IMG/VR virus record: IMGVR_UViG_3300032050_000111
Span: 1 to 64,000 of that record
Source of the DNA: a virus
Length of the DNA: 64,000 nucleotides
Direction: 5' to 3' (one strand)
In this document: one piece after another, positions 28,544 to 37,024 of the stretch
Numbering within the stretch: position 1 is the first letter of the stretch
Layout of the letters: the number at the start of each line of letters is the position of its first letter
The notes under the pieces: model-generated
Seen by the model: only the letters and a program-made list of their open reading frames with translations
What the model was told of the DNA's origin: nothing
The model's database searches: none
Position numbers and translations under genes: made by a program

Positions 28544-30151
28544 ATGGCTAACAATTTCAAAAAAGTCATCGATAGGCTTATTTGGGCGCAGGTCGCACCT
28601 TCGCCTAATGCGCATGCGGCGGCAACGAGCATGTGCGCAGACATGCGCAGCGACTTGAGCCGCAACCCGTTTGCCTACAACCTGATCAGCGCGGCGATTC
28701 TCAATCGCTACAACATCATCACCAAAGCGTGGACGCTAGCGGTTAACCCCGGTCTCGGCGGCACCTTTGGTGCGGGCGCAGCGTCTGTGTTCGTGCCGTC
28801 TTTTGCAGCGGTTGGCACGATTGCTGCCGGCGCTACAACGACTTCGGTGCCGCTGACCACTGCACTCCCGACGGCGGTGGGCCTCAACATGCTGGCTAAT
28901 CGGGGCGGCAGCGGCGACTACGGCTTCAAGCTCCGCGTCATTGATACGAGCGTTGGCAAAACGGAAGAGCGGTTTATTGTCGGCAATACCGCATCGTCAA
29001 CACCCACCCTCACGCTGGACAACCCGCTGACGTTCACCCCAGCAATTGGTTCACGCTACGAACTGTTGTCTGGACGTGTGATGATGCTGTCGGCGGGTGC
29101 GCTGGCGGCTACGATTTTCCGCTCTTTCGAAGTAGCGACGAACACCCTTACGTCGCTTACTAACACGAACCTTCCTGCCACGATCAGCACTGATTCCAAC
29201 ATGTTGGCGTTGGATGAGCAGTACACGCCATATGACATGAACCCCGGCGAAGGTATGGTGTTGGGTGGGTTTACGTACGACACCAACATCACCACACGTA
29301 AAGCCCTGACGGCCACCGCCTCCGGTGCTTCTACGCTGACGGGCCAAGCTTCTCTTGGCGACGCGGTTGTGTTGGCAAACGAATATCGGAACTTTCAGAT
29401 CCGTATCGTTCAGGACACGGTGACGCCTGCAGCGGTTGGGCAGCGGCGCATTATCGCAAGCCACACGGCGGGCCCAAGCCCTGTGTACACCCTTGGCACT
29501 GCGTGGACTTTTCAGCCAAGCAGCAGCGCCAAGTACGTCATCGAGCTACCAAACCTGCTGCTGTTGCGGTCGTCTGCGACGACAACCGTCTACACCTACA
29601 ACTACACCGACGCAACAATCAACAACGGCACAAACAACATCGCAGCCAATGCGTGGTCCACGACGTACTTTGGGGTTGGCCCCGGCGCTAACGCAGCGGG
29701 GTGTTTGTGGACGCCTAGCTTCGGTATCCAGCCTGATCCCGCGCGAAATGCGCGGCACAGCTTCTGCTACTTCTTCCGTGGCGGATCTGCGCTGGATGTG
29801 CTCGACATTGCCGGTGGCACTACCGGGGCTTGGAGCGGTGCGATTGTTTACGACGGCGCATTGACCACAGGCGCGGGCACAACCGGTGCGTATGCGCCTT
29901 ACGGCGGCGAGGGGCGGTTCTGCTACATGAACGTCTATGTGGCATCGGCGGTTAATCAGTTGTATCGCTTCGATGTGAAGAACCGCGTGCTTAGTCCGCA
30001 CACACCAACAGATTTTCTGCAATCAGGCACAGCGACACTTGGGTCTCGTATGGCCGCATACGCCGCCATCGACGGTACTGACAAGTACGATGTGATCTTG
30101 CTGCAAGCGCATCTGTCCACTATCTCGCAAGAACTTATCGCGCTGGTGTAG
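28544..30151 (+). CDS. Large virion structural protein
   Basis: A 535-residue, beta-rich protein with many Thr, Gly and Ala. SRNPFAYNLISAAILNRYNI near the start, DMNPGEGMVLGGFTYDT in the middle and YSGAIVYDG-like repeated strands give a beta-propeller or beta-helix appearance. I recognise it only as a type of phage head or adsorption protein that follows the coat gene. It ends in TAG followed at once by TGA, a double stop. Confidence 0.6.
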   Translation: MANNFKKVIDRLIWAQVAPSPNAHAAATSMCADMRSDLSRNPFAYNLISAAILNRYNIITKAWTLAVNPGLGGTFGAGAASVFVPSFAAVGTIAAGATTTSVPLTTALPTAVGLNMLANRGGSGDYGFKLRVIDTSVGKTEERFIVGNTASSTPTLTLDNPLTFTPAIGSRYELLSGRVMMLSAGALAATIFRSFEVATNTLTSLTNTNLPATISTDSNMLALDEQYTPYDMNPGEGMVLGGFTYDTNITTRKALTATASGASTLTGQASLGDAVVLANEYRNFQIRIVQDTVTPAAVGQRRIIASHTAGPSPVYTLGTAWTFQPSSSAKYVIELPNLLLLRSSATTTVYTYNYTDATINNGTNNIAANAWSTTYFGVGPGANAAGCLWTPSFGIQPDPARNARHSFCYFFRGGSALDVLDIAGGTTGAWSGAIVYDGALTTGAGTTGAYAPYGGEGRFCYMNVYVASAVNQLYRFDVKNRVLSPHTPTDFLQSGTATLGSRMAAYAAIDGTDKYDVILLQAHLSTISQELIALV

Positions 30152-30153
30152 TG

Positions 30154-30321
30154 ATGACACTCAGTGATCTACTCAAGCTGGCGCAGTCTAGGCTTGCTTA
30201 CCTAAATGGGCAGCGGGCGGATGCGGTGGCTATCGGCGATGCTGATGCTATTGCCCGACTTGATGTAGAGATCGGCGACACGCAGACCACGATTGCCCAA
30301 CTTCAAGGCATGGGAGCCTGA
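30154..30321 (+). CDS. 55-residue helical protein
   Basis: A short ORF: MTLSDLLKLAQSRLAYLNGQ, RADAVAIGDADAIARLDVEI, ending in ATIAQLQGMGA-like helix (TTIAQLQGMGA). The L..L...RL.YLN.QR..A...GD...I..LD.EI pattern is a known style of small phage helical-hairpin proteins. It lies two bases after the previous stop codon, and its TGA overlaps the region before the next GTG. Function unknown. Confidence 0.65.
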   Translation: MTLSDLLKLAQSRLAYLNGQRADAVAIGDADAIARLDVEIGDTQTTIAQLQGMGA

Positions 30322-30322
30322 T

Positions 30323-30568
30323 GTGGCAAAGACGCCAGCATGGCAGCGCAAGGAAGGCCAGAACCCTAAAGGCGGGCTGAACGCCAAAGGGCGTGCTTCT
30401 GCGAAAGCGCAGGGCATGAACTTGAAGCCCCCTCAGCCTGAAGGGGGCTCACGCCGCGACTCGTTCTGTGCCAGAATGAAAGGTATGAAACGAAAGTTGA
30501 CTTCTGCTAAGACGGCAAGTGACCCCAATAGCAGGATCAACAAATCGTTGCGGGCGTGGAACTGCTGA
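30323..30568 (+). CDS. DUF6321-like basic protein
   Basis: An 81-residue basic protein: TPAWQRKEGQNPKGGLNAKG, LKPPQPEGGSRRDSFCARMK and SDPNSRINKSLRAWNC. The N-P-K-G-G-L-N-A-K-G-R and SFCARM.GM ... SRINKSLR.WNC blocks match a small conserved phage family (DUF6321-like) usually located with structural genes. The function is unknown; the basic, conserved Cys-ended tail suggests nucleic acid contact. The GTG at 30323 was preferred to an earlier in-frame ATG inside the previous gene. Confidence 0.7.
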   Translation: MAKTPAWQRKEGQNPKGGLNAKGRASAKAQGMNLKPPQPEGGSRRDSFCARMKGMKRKLTSAKTASDPNSRINKSLRAWNC

Positions 30569-30569
30569 C

Positions 30570-30749
30570 ATGAACACGGCGAGCGATCACGAAGTAGGGA
30601 AGCAGATTCTCGATGTGCTGTCAGTCGCAACAGTGATTGGAGCACTTGTGGACATTCTGCCTTCCGTTGCAGCGCTTTTCACAATCGTCTGGACCGGACT
30701 GCGCATCTGGGAGACGGACACTGTGCGCAAACTTACGGGGCGTGAGTGA
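30570..30749 (+). CDS. Small membrane protein, holin candidate
   Basis: A 59-residue protein. After a polar start (NTASDHEVGKQIL) there is a hydrophobic stretch (VLSVATVIGALVDILPSVAA, LFTIVWTGLRIW) and a charged tail (ETDTVRKLTGRE). One long or two short membrane helices plus a charged end fit class II or III holins, and the LPSVAALFTI.WT..RIWETDTV pattern is frequent in podoviruses. The lysozyme gene is 8 kb away, so the holin call is moderate. Confidence 0.55.
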   Translation: MNTASDHEVGKQILDVLSVATVIGALVDILPSVAALFTIVWTGLRIWETDTVRKLTGRE

Positions 30750-31105
30750 TGCCGTACGCAAGCGAGAAGCAGAAGCGACTGATGCAAGGCGTGGCGCACA
30801 ACCCCGCGTTCGCCAAGAAAGTGGGTATCCCCCAGTCGGTGGGTAGGAAGTTTGCTGAACACAAAGCTGGCGGCGGTGCCGCTAAGGAGTCTGAGATGAA
30901 AGAATCTCCCGCGATGATGAAGAAGGAAGTGGCCTTCATGAAGAAGAAGGGCGCTCCGAAATCGATGATCAGGCACGAGATGGCGGAGGCCAAGGGTAAG
31001 CCTTTTGCCAATGGCGGCTACGTTCGTGCTGCTGACGGTGTTGCTCAGAAGGGCAAGACCAAGGCCAAACAAGTCAAGATGGCTGGCGGCGGCAAAACCT
31101 GCTGA
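30749..31105 (+). CDS. Basic conserved protein with GGYVRAADG tail
   Basis: A 118-residue lysine-rich protein. PYASEKQKRLMQGVAHNPAF matches the start of a family of small virion-associated phage proteins; KKKGAPKSMIRHEMAEAKG is its second block. The C-terminus reads NGGYVRAADGVAQKGKTKAK. The same tail motif ends the next protein, so the two probably bind the same partner, such as DNA or the head shell. The ATG overlaps the upstream TGA (TGATG). Confidence 0.65.
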   Translation: MPYASEKQKRLMQGVAHNPAFAKKVGIPQSVGRKFAEHKAGGGAAKESEMKESPAMMKKEVAFMKKKGAPKSMIRHEMAEAKGKPFANGGYVRAADGVAQKGKTKAKQVKMAGGGKTC

Positions 31106-31113
31106 GGTGAACC

Positions 31114-31881
31114 ATGAAAGCGAAGCGGTACCAAGAAGGCGGGGATGTACCTGAAGGGGGTCGCTTCGCTCAGAGCGACCCGGACATCTACCGACGGGCG
31201 CGCGATGCGGTTATGCGAGCGCAGATCGATGAGCAGTTTGGCGAAAAACAGGCTCGTCCTGCCAGCCGTCCTGCCGGTCGTCGTGCCGCTGCGCCTACTG
31301 ATACGGGCGATGAGACTGCACGGCTGAGCCGGCGTAGCACGCCTGAGACTCCCGCCGCATCGGGCAAAGACCTTGAACGTATGCAACGCATGGAGCGTGC
31401 GCAGGCGCTGGAGCGCGTGGAGCCTGAGGCGATGATGCCGCCCCTCCGCGCACTGCGTGGAGCGGCTGCAGGGGCTTCTACGGGGCGTGCGCTGGCAAAC
31501 ACGGCCCCGGTAGCGCGGTTCCTTGGGCGCGGCGAGCCTACGCGTATGGCGCCTGAGCTTGCAGGGCCTGCAGGGCGGCGTTTGCCGCCTCCTGCGGAAC
31601 CCGCGCCTTCGCGGCTGCTGCCGTCTCCGACCCCACGCCCGGGGTCTGGTGGCGCCGCTGCGCAGCTTGAAGGGCCGCGTGCGTCGATGCGCGCTACGCC
31701 TTCTCGTGGACCCGGTGGCAAGGGTGGCAAACTTCGCGCGGAGCCGCCTAAGCGTAAGCCCCCGCGCGATGACGACGAGATGCGGATGTCCGACGATGGG
31801 GGTGCGTTCAAGAAGGGCGGCTATGTCCGCTCGGCGGATGGGATTGCTTCGCGGGGCAAGACGAAAGGCAGGTACATCTGA
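31114..31881 (+). CDS. Disordered Pro/Arg-rich protein with GGYVRSADG tail
   Basis: A 255-residue low-complexity protein rich in Arg, Pro, Ala and Gly, predicted to be mostly disordered. The C-terminus KKGGYVRSADGIASRGKTKG is nearly the same as that of the protein encoded just upstream. The remainder is not recognisable. A role in packing DNA or in joining the head proteins is inference from charge and context. It overlaps the next gene by one base (TGATG). Confidence 0.55.
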   Translation: MKAKRYQEGGDVPEGGRFAQSDPDIYRRARDAVMRAQIDEQFGEKQARPASRPAGRRAAAPTDTGDETARLSRRSTPETPAASGKDLERMQRMERAQALERVEPEAMMPPLRALRGAAAGASTGRALANTAPVARFLGRGEPTRMAPELAGPAGRRLPPPAEPAPSRLLPSPTPRPGSGGAAAQLEGPRASMRATPSRGPGGKGGKLRAEPPKRKPPRDDDEMRMSDDGGAFKKGGYVRSADGIASRGKTKGRYI

Positions 31882-32117
31882 TGCGGCCGAGCCGTGGCAT
31901 GGGCGCGATTGCCCCGGCTAAGCGCCCGCGTACAGTGGTCAAGCGTGACGGCACTGAGCCTGTCAAGATGTTGGCCAAAGGCGGCTTGTACGAGAACATT
32001 CACGCCAAGCGTAAGCGTATCGCTGCCGGTAGCGGCGAAAAGATGCGCAAGCCCGGCGCCCCCGGTGCGCCGACGGCACAAGCGTTCGTGCAGTCGGCAA
32101 AGACTGCGAAGAGATAG
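31881..32117 (+). CDS. Small basic conserved protein (KRIAAGSGEKMRKPG)
   Basis: A 78-residue basic protein. AKGGLYENIHAKRKRIAAGS, GEKMRKPGAPGAPTAQAF and QSAKTAKR form a strongly conserved motif found in many head-gene clusters of marine phages. Its role is unknown; the charge pattern suggests nucleic acid or scaffold contact. It ends with TAG and is followed within two bases by the next gene. Confidence 0.7.
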   Translation: MRPSRGMGAIAPAKRPRTVVKRDGTEPVKMLAKGGLYENIHAKRKRIAAGSGEKMRKPGAPGAPTAQAFVQSAKTAKR

Positions 32118-32118
32118 C

Positions 32119-32814
32119 ATGACTACATCCGGCACCACCCTATTTGACTTAGACCTTGTTGAGCTAGTCGAAGAGGCAGGGGAGCGTGCTGGCTTCGAGA
32201 TTCGCACGGGCTATGACATGCGCTCCGCCCGTCGAAGTCTCAACCTTTTGTTTGCAGATTGGGCCAATCGCGGGCTCAACATGTTCACGTTTGAGCAACT
32301 GTCACAAGTGCTCACGCCCGGAACGGCAGCATACCCGCTGCCGGCGGATACCGTGGACATCATGGAGGCGGTGATTCGTACCAACGCAGGTTCCGTCTCC
32401 AACCAGACAGATATCGCCATCTCTCGCATCAGCGTTTCGACCTACTCGACGCTGCCAAACAAGCTGCAGCAAGCGCGCCCTCTTCAGTATTTCGTCAAGC
32501 GGGGTGTGGATGTCCCCACGGTCACTTTGTGGCCGGTGCCAGACACGTCACAGACTTACACGCTGGTCTACTGGCGGCTTCGCCGCATTCAAGACGCAGG
32601 CAACGGCACCAACACGATGGACGTGCCTTTCCGCTTCATTCCCTGCATGGTGGCGGGGCTGGCGTACTACCTTGCAATCAAGCGGCCCGAGAGCATGGAT
32701 CGCGTCCAGATGCTTAAGGCGCAGTACGACGAAGCGTGGCAGCTTGCGTCTGACGAGGACCGGGAGAAGGCGTCGGTGCGATTTATCCCGCGCTTTTCGC
32801 CGTTGGGGAGATGA
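32119..32814 (+). CDS. Head-tail adaptor / tail accessory protein (putative)
   Basis: A 231-residue protein. SARRSLNLLFADWANRGLNM, PADTVDIMEAVIR and a Tyr/Trp-rich region (PDTSQTYTLVYWRLRRIQDA) followed by MVAGLAYYLAIKRPE resemble the adaptor proteins that sit below the portal in podoviruses (P22 gp4-like, T7 gp11-like families). The R..LN.L..DWANRGLN.W/F segment is typical. The start at 32119 directly follows the previous stop; the longer ORF start at 31894 is a frame artefact. Confidence 0.65.
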   Translation: MTTSGTTLFDLDLVELVEEAGERAGFEIRTGYDMRSARRSLNLLFADWANRGLNMFTFEQLSQVLTPGTAAYPLPADTVDIMEAVIRTNAGSVSNQTDIAISRISVSTYSTLPNKLQQARPLQYFVKRGVDVPTVTLWPVPDTSQTYTLVYWRLRRIQDAGNGTNTMDVPFRFIPCMVAGLAYYLAIKRPESMDRVQMLKAQYDEAWQLASDEDREKASVRFIPRFSPLGR

Positions 32815-32817
32815 TGT

Positions 32818-33201
32818 ATGCCCCAGCCGTTCGCATCAGCCAGACACTCTATTGCGGAGTGTGACAGGTGTGGGTTTCGCTTTAAGCTGCGCCAACTTAA
32901 GCAACTGACAATCAAGTTCACGCAAGTGAACATCATGGTGTGTCGGGAGTGCTGGGAGGCCAGTCACCCTCAGCTGCTTCTGGGCACCTTCCCGATTGAA
33001 GACCCTCAAGCCGTGCGCAACCCCCGCCCGGATCGAAGCTACGTCTCTTCGGGGCTCAACGTGCTCGGCAACCCCGGCGACGGGAGCCGCATCACGCAGT
33101 GGGGATGGGCGCCGGTAGGGGGCCCTAGAGCCAACGATGACGGGCTGACGCCAAACTACTTGGTGAGCCGCGCAGAACTCGGTACAGTAACGATATCGTA
33201 G
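32818..33201 (+). CDS. Zinc-finger virion-region protein
   Basis: A 127-residue protein. CDRCGFRFKLRQLKQLTIKF and VCRECWEASHPQL provide two CxxC pairs for a zinc ribbon. FPIEDPQAVRNPRPDRSYV follows; this combination is conserved between the adaptor genes of related phages. It may be a connector or a DNA-contacting protein in the neck. The C-terminal third is not recognisable. Confidence 0.65.
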   Translation: MPQPFASARHSIAECDRCGFRFKLRQLKQLTIKFTQVNIMVCRECWEASHPQLLLGTFPIEDPQAVRNPRPDRSYVSSGLNVLGNPGDGSRITQWGWAPVGGPRANDDGLTPNYLVSRAELGTVTIS

Positions 33202-33215
33202 TCACGGAGGTCCAC

Positions 33216-33368
33216 ATGGATAAGATGAAAAAGGTCGCATCGGCCGAAGTCAAGAAGCACGAGCAGCGGATGCACAAGATGGCAAAGGGCGGTGTCACGT
33301 CCGCGATGGCACAGCAAATGGGCCGTAACATGGCTCGTGTCAAGAACCAAGGCAAGGTGGGAAAATAA
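33216..33368 (+). CDS. 50-residue basic protein
   Basis: A lysine- and methionine-rich ORF: MDKMKKVASAEVKKHEQRMH, KMAKGGVTSAMAQQMGRNMA, then RVKNQGKVGK. GGAGG lies 7 bases before the ATG. Its stop overlaps the next start by one base. Short basic proteins with K..V....VK.HE.RMH....KGG.T...M...GRN.AR..NQ are recurrent in these head clusters. Function unknown. Confidence 0.65.
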   Translation: MDKMKKVASAEVKKHEQRMHKMAKGGVTSAMAQQMGRNMARVKNQGKVGK

Positions 33369-33532
33369 TGGCCAAGACCAAACAGCCGGCAGAACCCACG
33401 CTGCAGAACATGCGCGTTAGCGTTGGCGCGTACTCCAACAAACCGTGTCCTGAGATCAAGACATCGGGCATCAAGATTCGCGGTACCGGGGCCGCTACCA
33501 AGGGCACCATGGCGCGTGGGCCGATGGCGTAA
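33368..33532 (+). CDS. 54-residue conserved protein (RGTGAATKGTMARGP)
   Basis: A short ORF: MAKTKQPAEPTLQNMRVSVG, CPEIKTSGIKIRGTGAATKG, TMARGPMA. The IK.RG.GAATKGT.ARGP end is a conserved signature in podovirus head clusters. Translational coupling to the previous gene is seen (TAATG). No function is known. Confidence 0.7.
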   Translation: MAKTKQPAEPTLQNMRVSVGAYSNKPCPEIKTSGIKIRGTGAATKGTMARGPMA

Positions 33533-33535
33533 GAT

Positions 33536-34192
33536 ATGACCTATACCGAGCTTGTCGCAGCGATTCAGGGGTTCCTAGAGAACACCTTCGATACGGTTGA
33601 TGTGAACACCTGCATCAAGCAGGCGGAGCAGCGCATCTACCAGACGGTCAATTTTGCGGCATCTCGGAAAGCCACGACGCTTACGGCGGTCATCGGGTCG
33701 CCGTACATCACCTGCCCTTCGGACTTCCTTTCAGCGCACTCGTTGGCAGTCGTTCCTGCTTCGGGCGTGTACACCTACCTGCTGAACAAAGACCCCAGCT
33801 TCATCCGAGAGACGTATCCGACGGTCGCGGCTACGGGGTTGCCTAAGGTGTACGGCATCTACGGCGTAGATCAGTCTGACGCCAAGGAGCTTCGGTTCAT
33901 TCTGGGACCGACGCCAGATCTCGCCTACAGTCTCCCGCTTGAGTACTACCACTACCCCGAGTCGATCACGACGGCGGTAAGTGGGCGCACATGGCTCGGG
34001 GACAACATGGACACCGTGCTGCTCTACGGCGCGCTTGTCGAATGTTACGTTTTCCTCAAGGGCGAGGCAGATCTGATCAAGCTGTACGACGACAAGTACA
34101 AGGAAGCGCTGTTGCTTGCCAAGAGGCTGGGCGATGGGGCAGAAAAGCAAGACCAGTACCGGTCAGGCTTCCAAAAAACCCCGGTGAGGTGA
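33536..34192 (+). CDS. Head-tail connector protein (putative)
   Basis: A 218-residue protein. YTELVAAIQGFLENT and VNTCIKQAEQRIYQTVNF at the start, then PSDFLSAHSLAV and LEYYHYPESIT, and a helical C-terminus (LYGALVECYVFLKGEADLIK, LYDDKYKEALLLAK) match a family of podovirus tail adaptor proteins (T7 gp11-like). It lies next to the first adaptor and before the fibre genes. The exact place in the tail is inferred. Confidence 0.7.
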   Translation: MTYTELVAAIQGFLENTFDTVDVNTCIKQAEQRIYQTVNFAASRKATTLTAVIGSPYITCPSDFLSAHSLAVVPASGVYTYLLNKDPSFIRETYPTVAATGLPKVYGIYGVDQSDAKELRFILGPTPDLAYSLPLEYYHYPESITTAVSGRTWLGDNMDTVLLYGALVECYVFLKGEADLIKLYDDKYKEALLLAKRLGDGAEKQDQYRSGFQKTPVR

Positions 34193-34193
34193 T

Positions 34194-34622
34194 ATGCCCA
34201 TCGCACAAACCCTCACAACGTCGTTCAAGGTTGGACTGCTTACAGCATCGTTCAACTTCAACGCCGGCACTTACCGGATGGCTTTGTACACGGCCACAGC
34301 GAATATCGGCGCAAGCACCACAGGGTACACCGCTTCTGGCGAGATTACGGGTACCGGCTATACAGCAGGTGGAACGATCATCACGGTCACCACTGCGCCA
34401 ACCTCAACGGGCACGACCGCGTTCTTCGGGTTCAGCGATGCAACTTGGACAGGTGCGTCGTTTGTCGCGCGAGGGGCGTTGATCTATCTGGACAACGGAA
34501 CAACCAATCCAAGCATCGCGGTGCTGGATTTCGGCGCTGACAAGGTAGCGACCCCCAGCGTACCTTTTGTTGTCGCAATGCCTGCCCCCACAGCAACTTC
34601 TGCGCTTATTCGACTGCCATGA
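34194..34622 (+). CDS. Small beta-rich tail-region protein
   Basis: A 142-residue protein: SFKVGLLTASFNFNAGTYRM, ALYTATANIGASTTGYTASG, FVARGALIYLDNGTTNPSIA, VLDFGADK. The pattern SFK.G.L.G.H.F....++ALYT...L...TT.Y..T.GE..G.GY..GG is a widespread phage family, often next to tail fibre genes and predicted to be a beta-sandwich. It probably decorates the tail or fibre. It overlaps the fibre gene by ATGA. Confidence 0.7.
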   Translation: MPIAQTLTTSFKVGLLTASFNFNAGTYRMALYTATANIGASTTGYTASGEITGTGYTAGGTIITVTTAPTSTGTTAFFGFSDATWTGASFVARGALIYLDNGTTNPSIAVLDFGADKVATPSVPFVVAMPAPTATSALIRLP

Positions 34623-37024
34623 CGACATACACTGCAAATCTTGGACTCGCGCTGCCGGTCACGGGCGATCTTACCGGCACATGGGGGCAGACGGTAAATG
34701 ACGCTATCACGACGCTGCTGGATTCCGCTGTAGCCGGAACGACTACGCTCAGCACGGATGCTGACGTAACACTTACTGACACAACAGGTGCGACCAATCA
34801 AGCACGCCAAGCGGTCATTTTGTGGACGGCTACGGGTACGCTGACGCGAAATATCACTGCGCCGGCAAGAACCAAAGTCTATGTGGTTATCAACTCCACG
34901 GGCGGGACACAGTCGATTGTTCTGCGAGGTGCGGGGCCGACCACGGGTGTAACGGTTGTTGCTGGCGAGCGCTGTGTTGTTGCGTGGAACGGTTCCGACT
35001 TTGCAAAGGTGGCGTCTACGCTTCCTTTGAGCACGATTACGGTGGCGCAGGGAGGCACTGGCGCAACCACGCTGACCGCCAACAACGTGATCCTCGGCAA
35101 TGGCGCCTCGCCTGTGCAATTTGTGGCTCCCGGCACAAACGGAAACATTCTGACCAGCAACGGCACGACTTGGACTTCGGCCACGCCTTCGGCAACGGGC
35201 GTCACGACGATCACGTTCGGCACCACGGGCCTGACTCCAGCTACGGCGACCTCCGGGGCGGTCTCAGTCGCAGGCACGCTGGTGGCCGCTAACGGCGGAA
35301 CCGGGCAGTCTTCTTATGCCGTCGGTGACCTCCTGTTCGCCTCGACCACCACTGCACTGTCCAAGCTGGCCGATGTCGCAACGGGCAACGCGCTTATTTC
35401 GGGCGGTGTAGGGGTAGCACCTTCCTACGGCAAGATCGGCCTTACCACGCATGTCTCTGGCACGCTACCCGTTTCCAACGGCGGCACGGGTGCAACCACG
35501 CTGACGGCCAACAACGTCATCCTCGGCAATGGCACTTCCGCTCCGCTCTTCGTAGCCCCCGGCGCGTCGGGCAACGTGCTCACGAGCAACGGCACGACTT
35601 GGACTTCTGCGGCTGCTGGCGCTTCGCTGCTGGGCGACACCGACTCGGCCACGCCGTTTGAGACCTCGCTGGGCTTTGAGGCGGGGAACTCGACTACCGG
35701 GGTGAATAACACGTTCATCGGGTATCAGGCGGGCAAGGCGAATACGTCAGGCCAAGATAACGCAGCGCTTGGGTACCAAGCGCTGGATGCCAATACAACC
35801 GGCGTGTACAACACCGCGCTGGGCAGCGAAGCTCTTGGTGCAAATACCACCGGAAGTAGAAACACGGCTGTAGGGCGCGCCGCACTTACATCTTCTACTG
35901 GCGACTACAACACGGCGACCGGCAATGAAGCGCTGTTCTCAAACACTACAGGCAATTATAATACTGCCGTAGGCAACGAGGCACTGCGAACGAACACTTT
36001 TGGCAGCAATAACGCTGCCGTAGGGCATCAGGCGCTTTACGCCAACACGACCGGATCGCAAAATGTAGCTTTTGGCTATCAAGCATTGGATTCCAATACT
36101 ACCGGCAATGATAATACTGCTTTTGGCGCAGGCTCGCTTGCCGCTAACACAATAGGCACTAATAACGTCGCAGTTGGGCGCCGTGCACTTGAAGCAAACA
36201 CCACCGGCGTTGATAACGTAGCTGTGGGAGCGACGGCCCTTGACGCCAATACTACCGGATACTCAAACACAGCCGTCGGCTTTACCGCTCTAGGGGCCAA
36301 TACGACTGGGTACGAAAACACCGCGTTGGGTCGCGCGTTAGCAGCTAACACCACGGGCTACTCAAACACGGCTGTAGGCTATTTGGCGCTTAGCGTCAAC
36401 TCAACCGGAATTGAGAATGTTGCCGTTGGACGCTCGGCTTTGTCGCAAGCTACTACTGGTAATAATAACGCTGCAGTTGGATGTTTCGCCGGCTCTGCGA
36501 TTACTACTGGTACGCAAAACACCCTTCTTGGCGCTAACGCCGGCAATTCTGGCACCAACAACCTGACCACCGGCTCCAACAACACCATCATCGGCTACAA
36601 CGCTGCATCGTCCAGCGCCACGGTCTCCAACGAGATCACGCTCGGCAACAGCAGTATCGCGACCATCCGCGCGCAGGTCACCACGATCACCGCGCTCTCG
36701 GATGCACGGGACAAGCGCAATGTGCGCCCCCTGCCGGCGGGGTTGGATTTCGTCAACGCACTGCGTCCTGTGGCTTTTGAATGGGCCATGCGCGACGGCG
36801 GCAAGGTCGGCGTGCCCGATACCGGATTCATCGCGCAGGATCTGCAGGAGGTGCAGGAAGCCACCGAGACCGAGATCCCCGGTCTTGTGTACGCAAGCAA
36901 CCCCGACAAGCTGGAAGCCGGCTATGGCAAACTGCTGCCCGTGCTGGTGAAAGCGATTCAAGATCTCTCGGCACAAGTTCAATCTCTCCAAGCGCAAGTC
37001 GCGCAACTTCAAGGAGCAAAGTGA
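34619..37024 (+). CDS. Tail fibre with YadA-like head repeats and C-terminal S74 chaperone
   Basis: An 801-residue fibre. Its N-terminus (TANLGLALPVTGDLTGTWGQ) is a common fibre start. A module with GGTGATTLTANNVILGNG and LTSNGTTWTSA occurs twice. About residues 345-680 hold some 17 repeats of the type NTAVGxxALxANTTG, like the left-handed beta roll of trimeric autotransporter adhesins such as YadA. The end (LSDARDKRNVRPLPAGLDFV, then NALRPVAFEW) is a Peptidase_S74 domain, a chaperone that trimerises fibres and cuts itself off at the Ser of SDAR. It likely sets host binding. Confidence 0.9.
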   Translation: MTTYTANLGLALPVTGDLTGTWGQTVNDAITTLLDSAVAGTTTLSTDADVTLTDTTGATNQARQAVILWTATGTLTRNITAPARTKVYVVINSTGGTQSIVLRGAGPTTGVTVVAGERCVVAWNGSDFAKVASTLPLSTITVAQGGTGATTLTANNVILGNGASPVQFVAPGTNGNILTSNGTTWTSATPSATGVTTITFGTTGLTPATATSGAVSVAGTLVAANGGTGQSSYAVGDLLFASTTTALSKLADVATGNALISGGVGVAPSYGKIGLTTHVSGTLPVSNGGTGATTLTANNVILGNGTSAPLFVAPGASGNVLTSNGTTWTSAAAGASLLGDTDSATPFETSLGFEAGNSTTGVNNTFIGYQAGKANTSGQDNAALGYQALDANTTGVYNTALGSEALGANTTGSRNTAVGRAALTSSTGDYNTATGNEALFSNTTGNYNTAVGNEALRTNTFGSNNAAVGHQALYANTTGSQNVAFGYQALDSNTTGNDNTAFGAGSLAANTIGTNNVAVGRRALEANTTGVDNVAVGATALDANTTGYSNTAVGFTALGANTTGYENTALGRALAANTTGYSNTAVGYLALSVNSTGIENVAVGRSALSQATTGNNNAAVGCFAGSAITTGTQNTLLGANAGNSGTNNLTTGSNNTIIGYNAASSSATVSNEITLGNSSIATIRAQVTTITALSDARDKRNVRPLPAGLDFVNALRPVAFEWAMRDGGKVGVPDTGFIAQDLQEVQEATETEIPGLVYASNPDKLEAGYGKLLPVLVKAIQDLSAQVQSLQAQVAQLQGAK

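Noticed and set aside
34619-37024. Variable region of a diversity-generating retroelement in the tail fibre
   Set aside because: No reverse transcriptase and no template copy were seen in the window; the repeats are ordinary beta-roll repeats.
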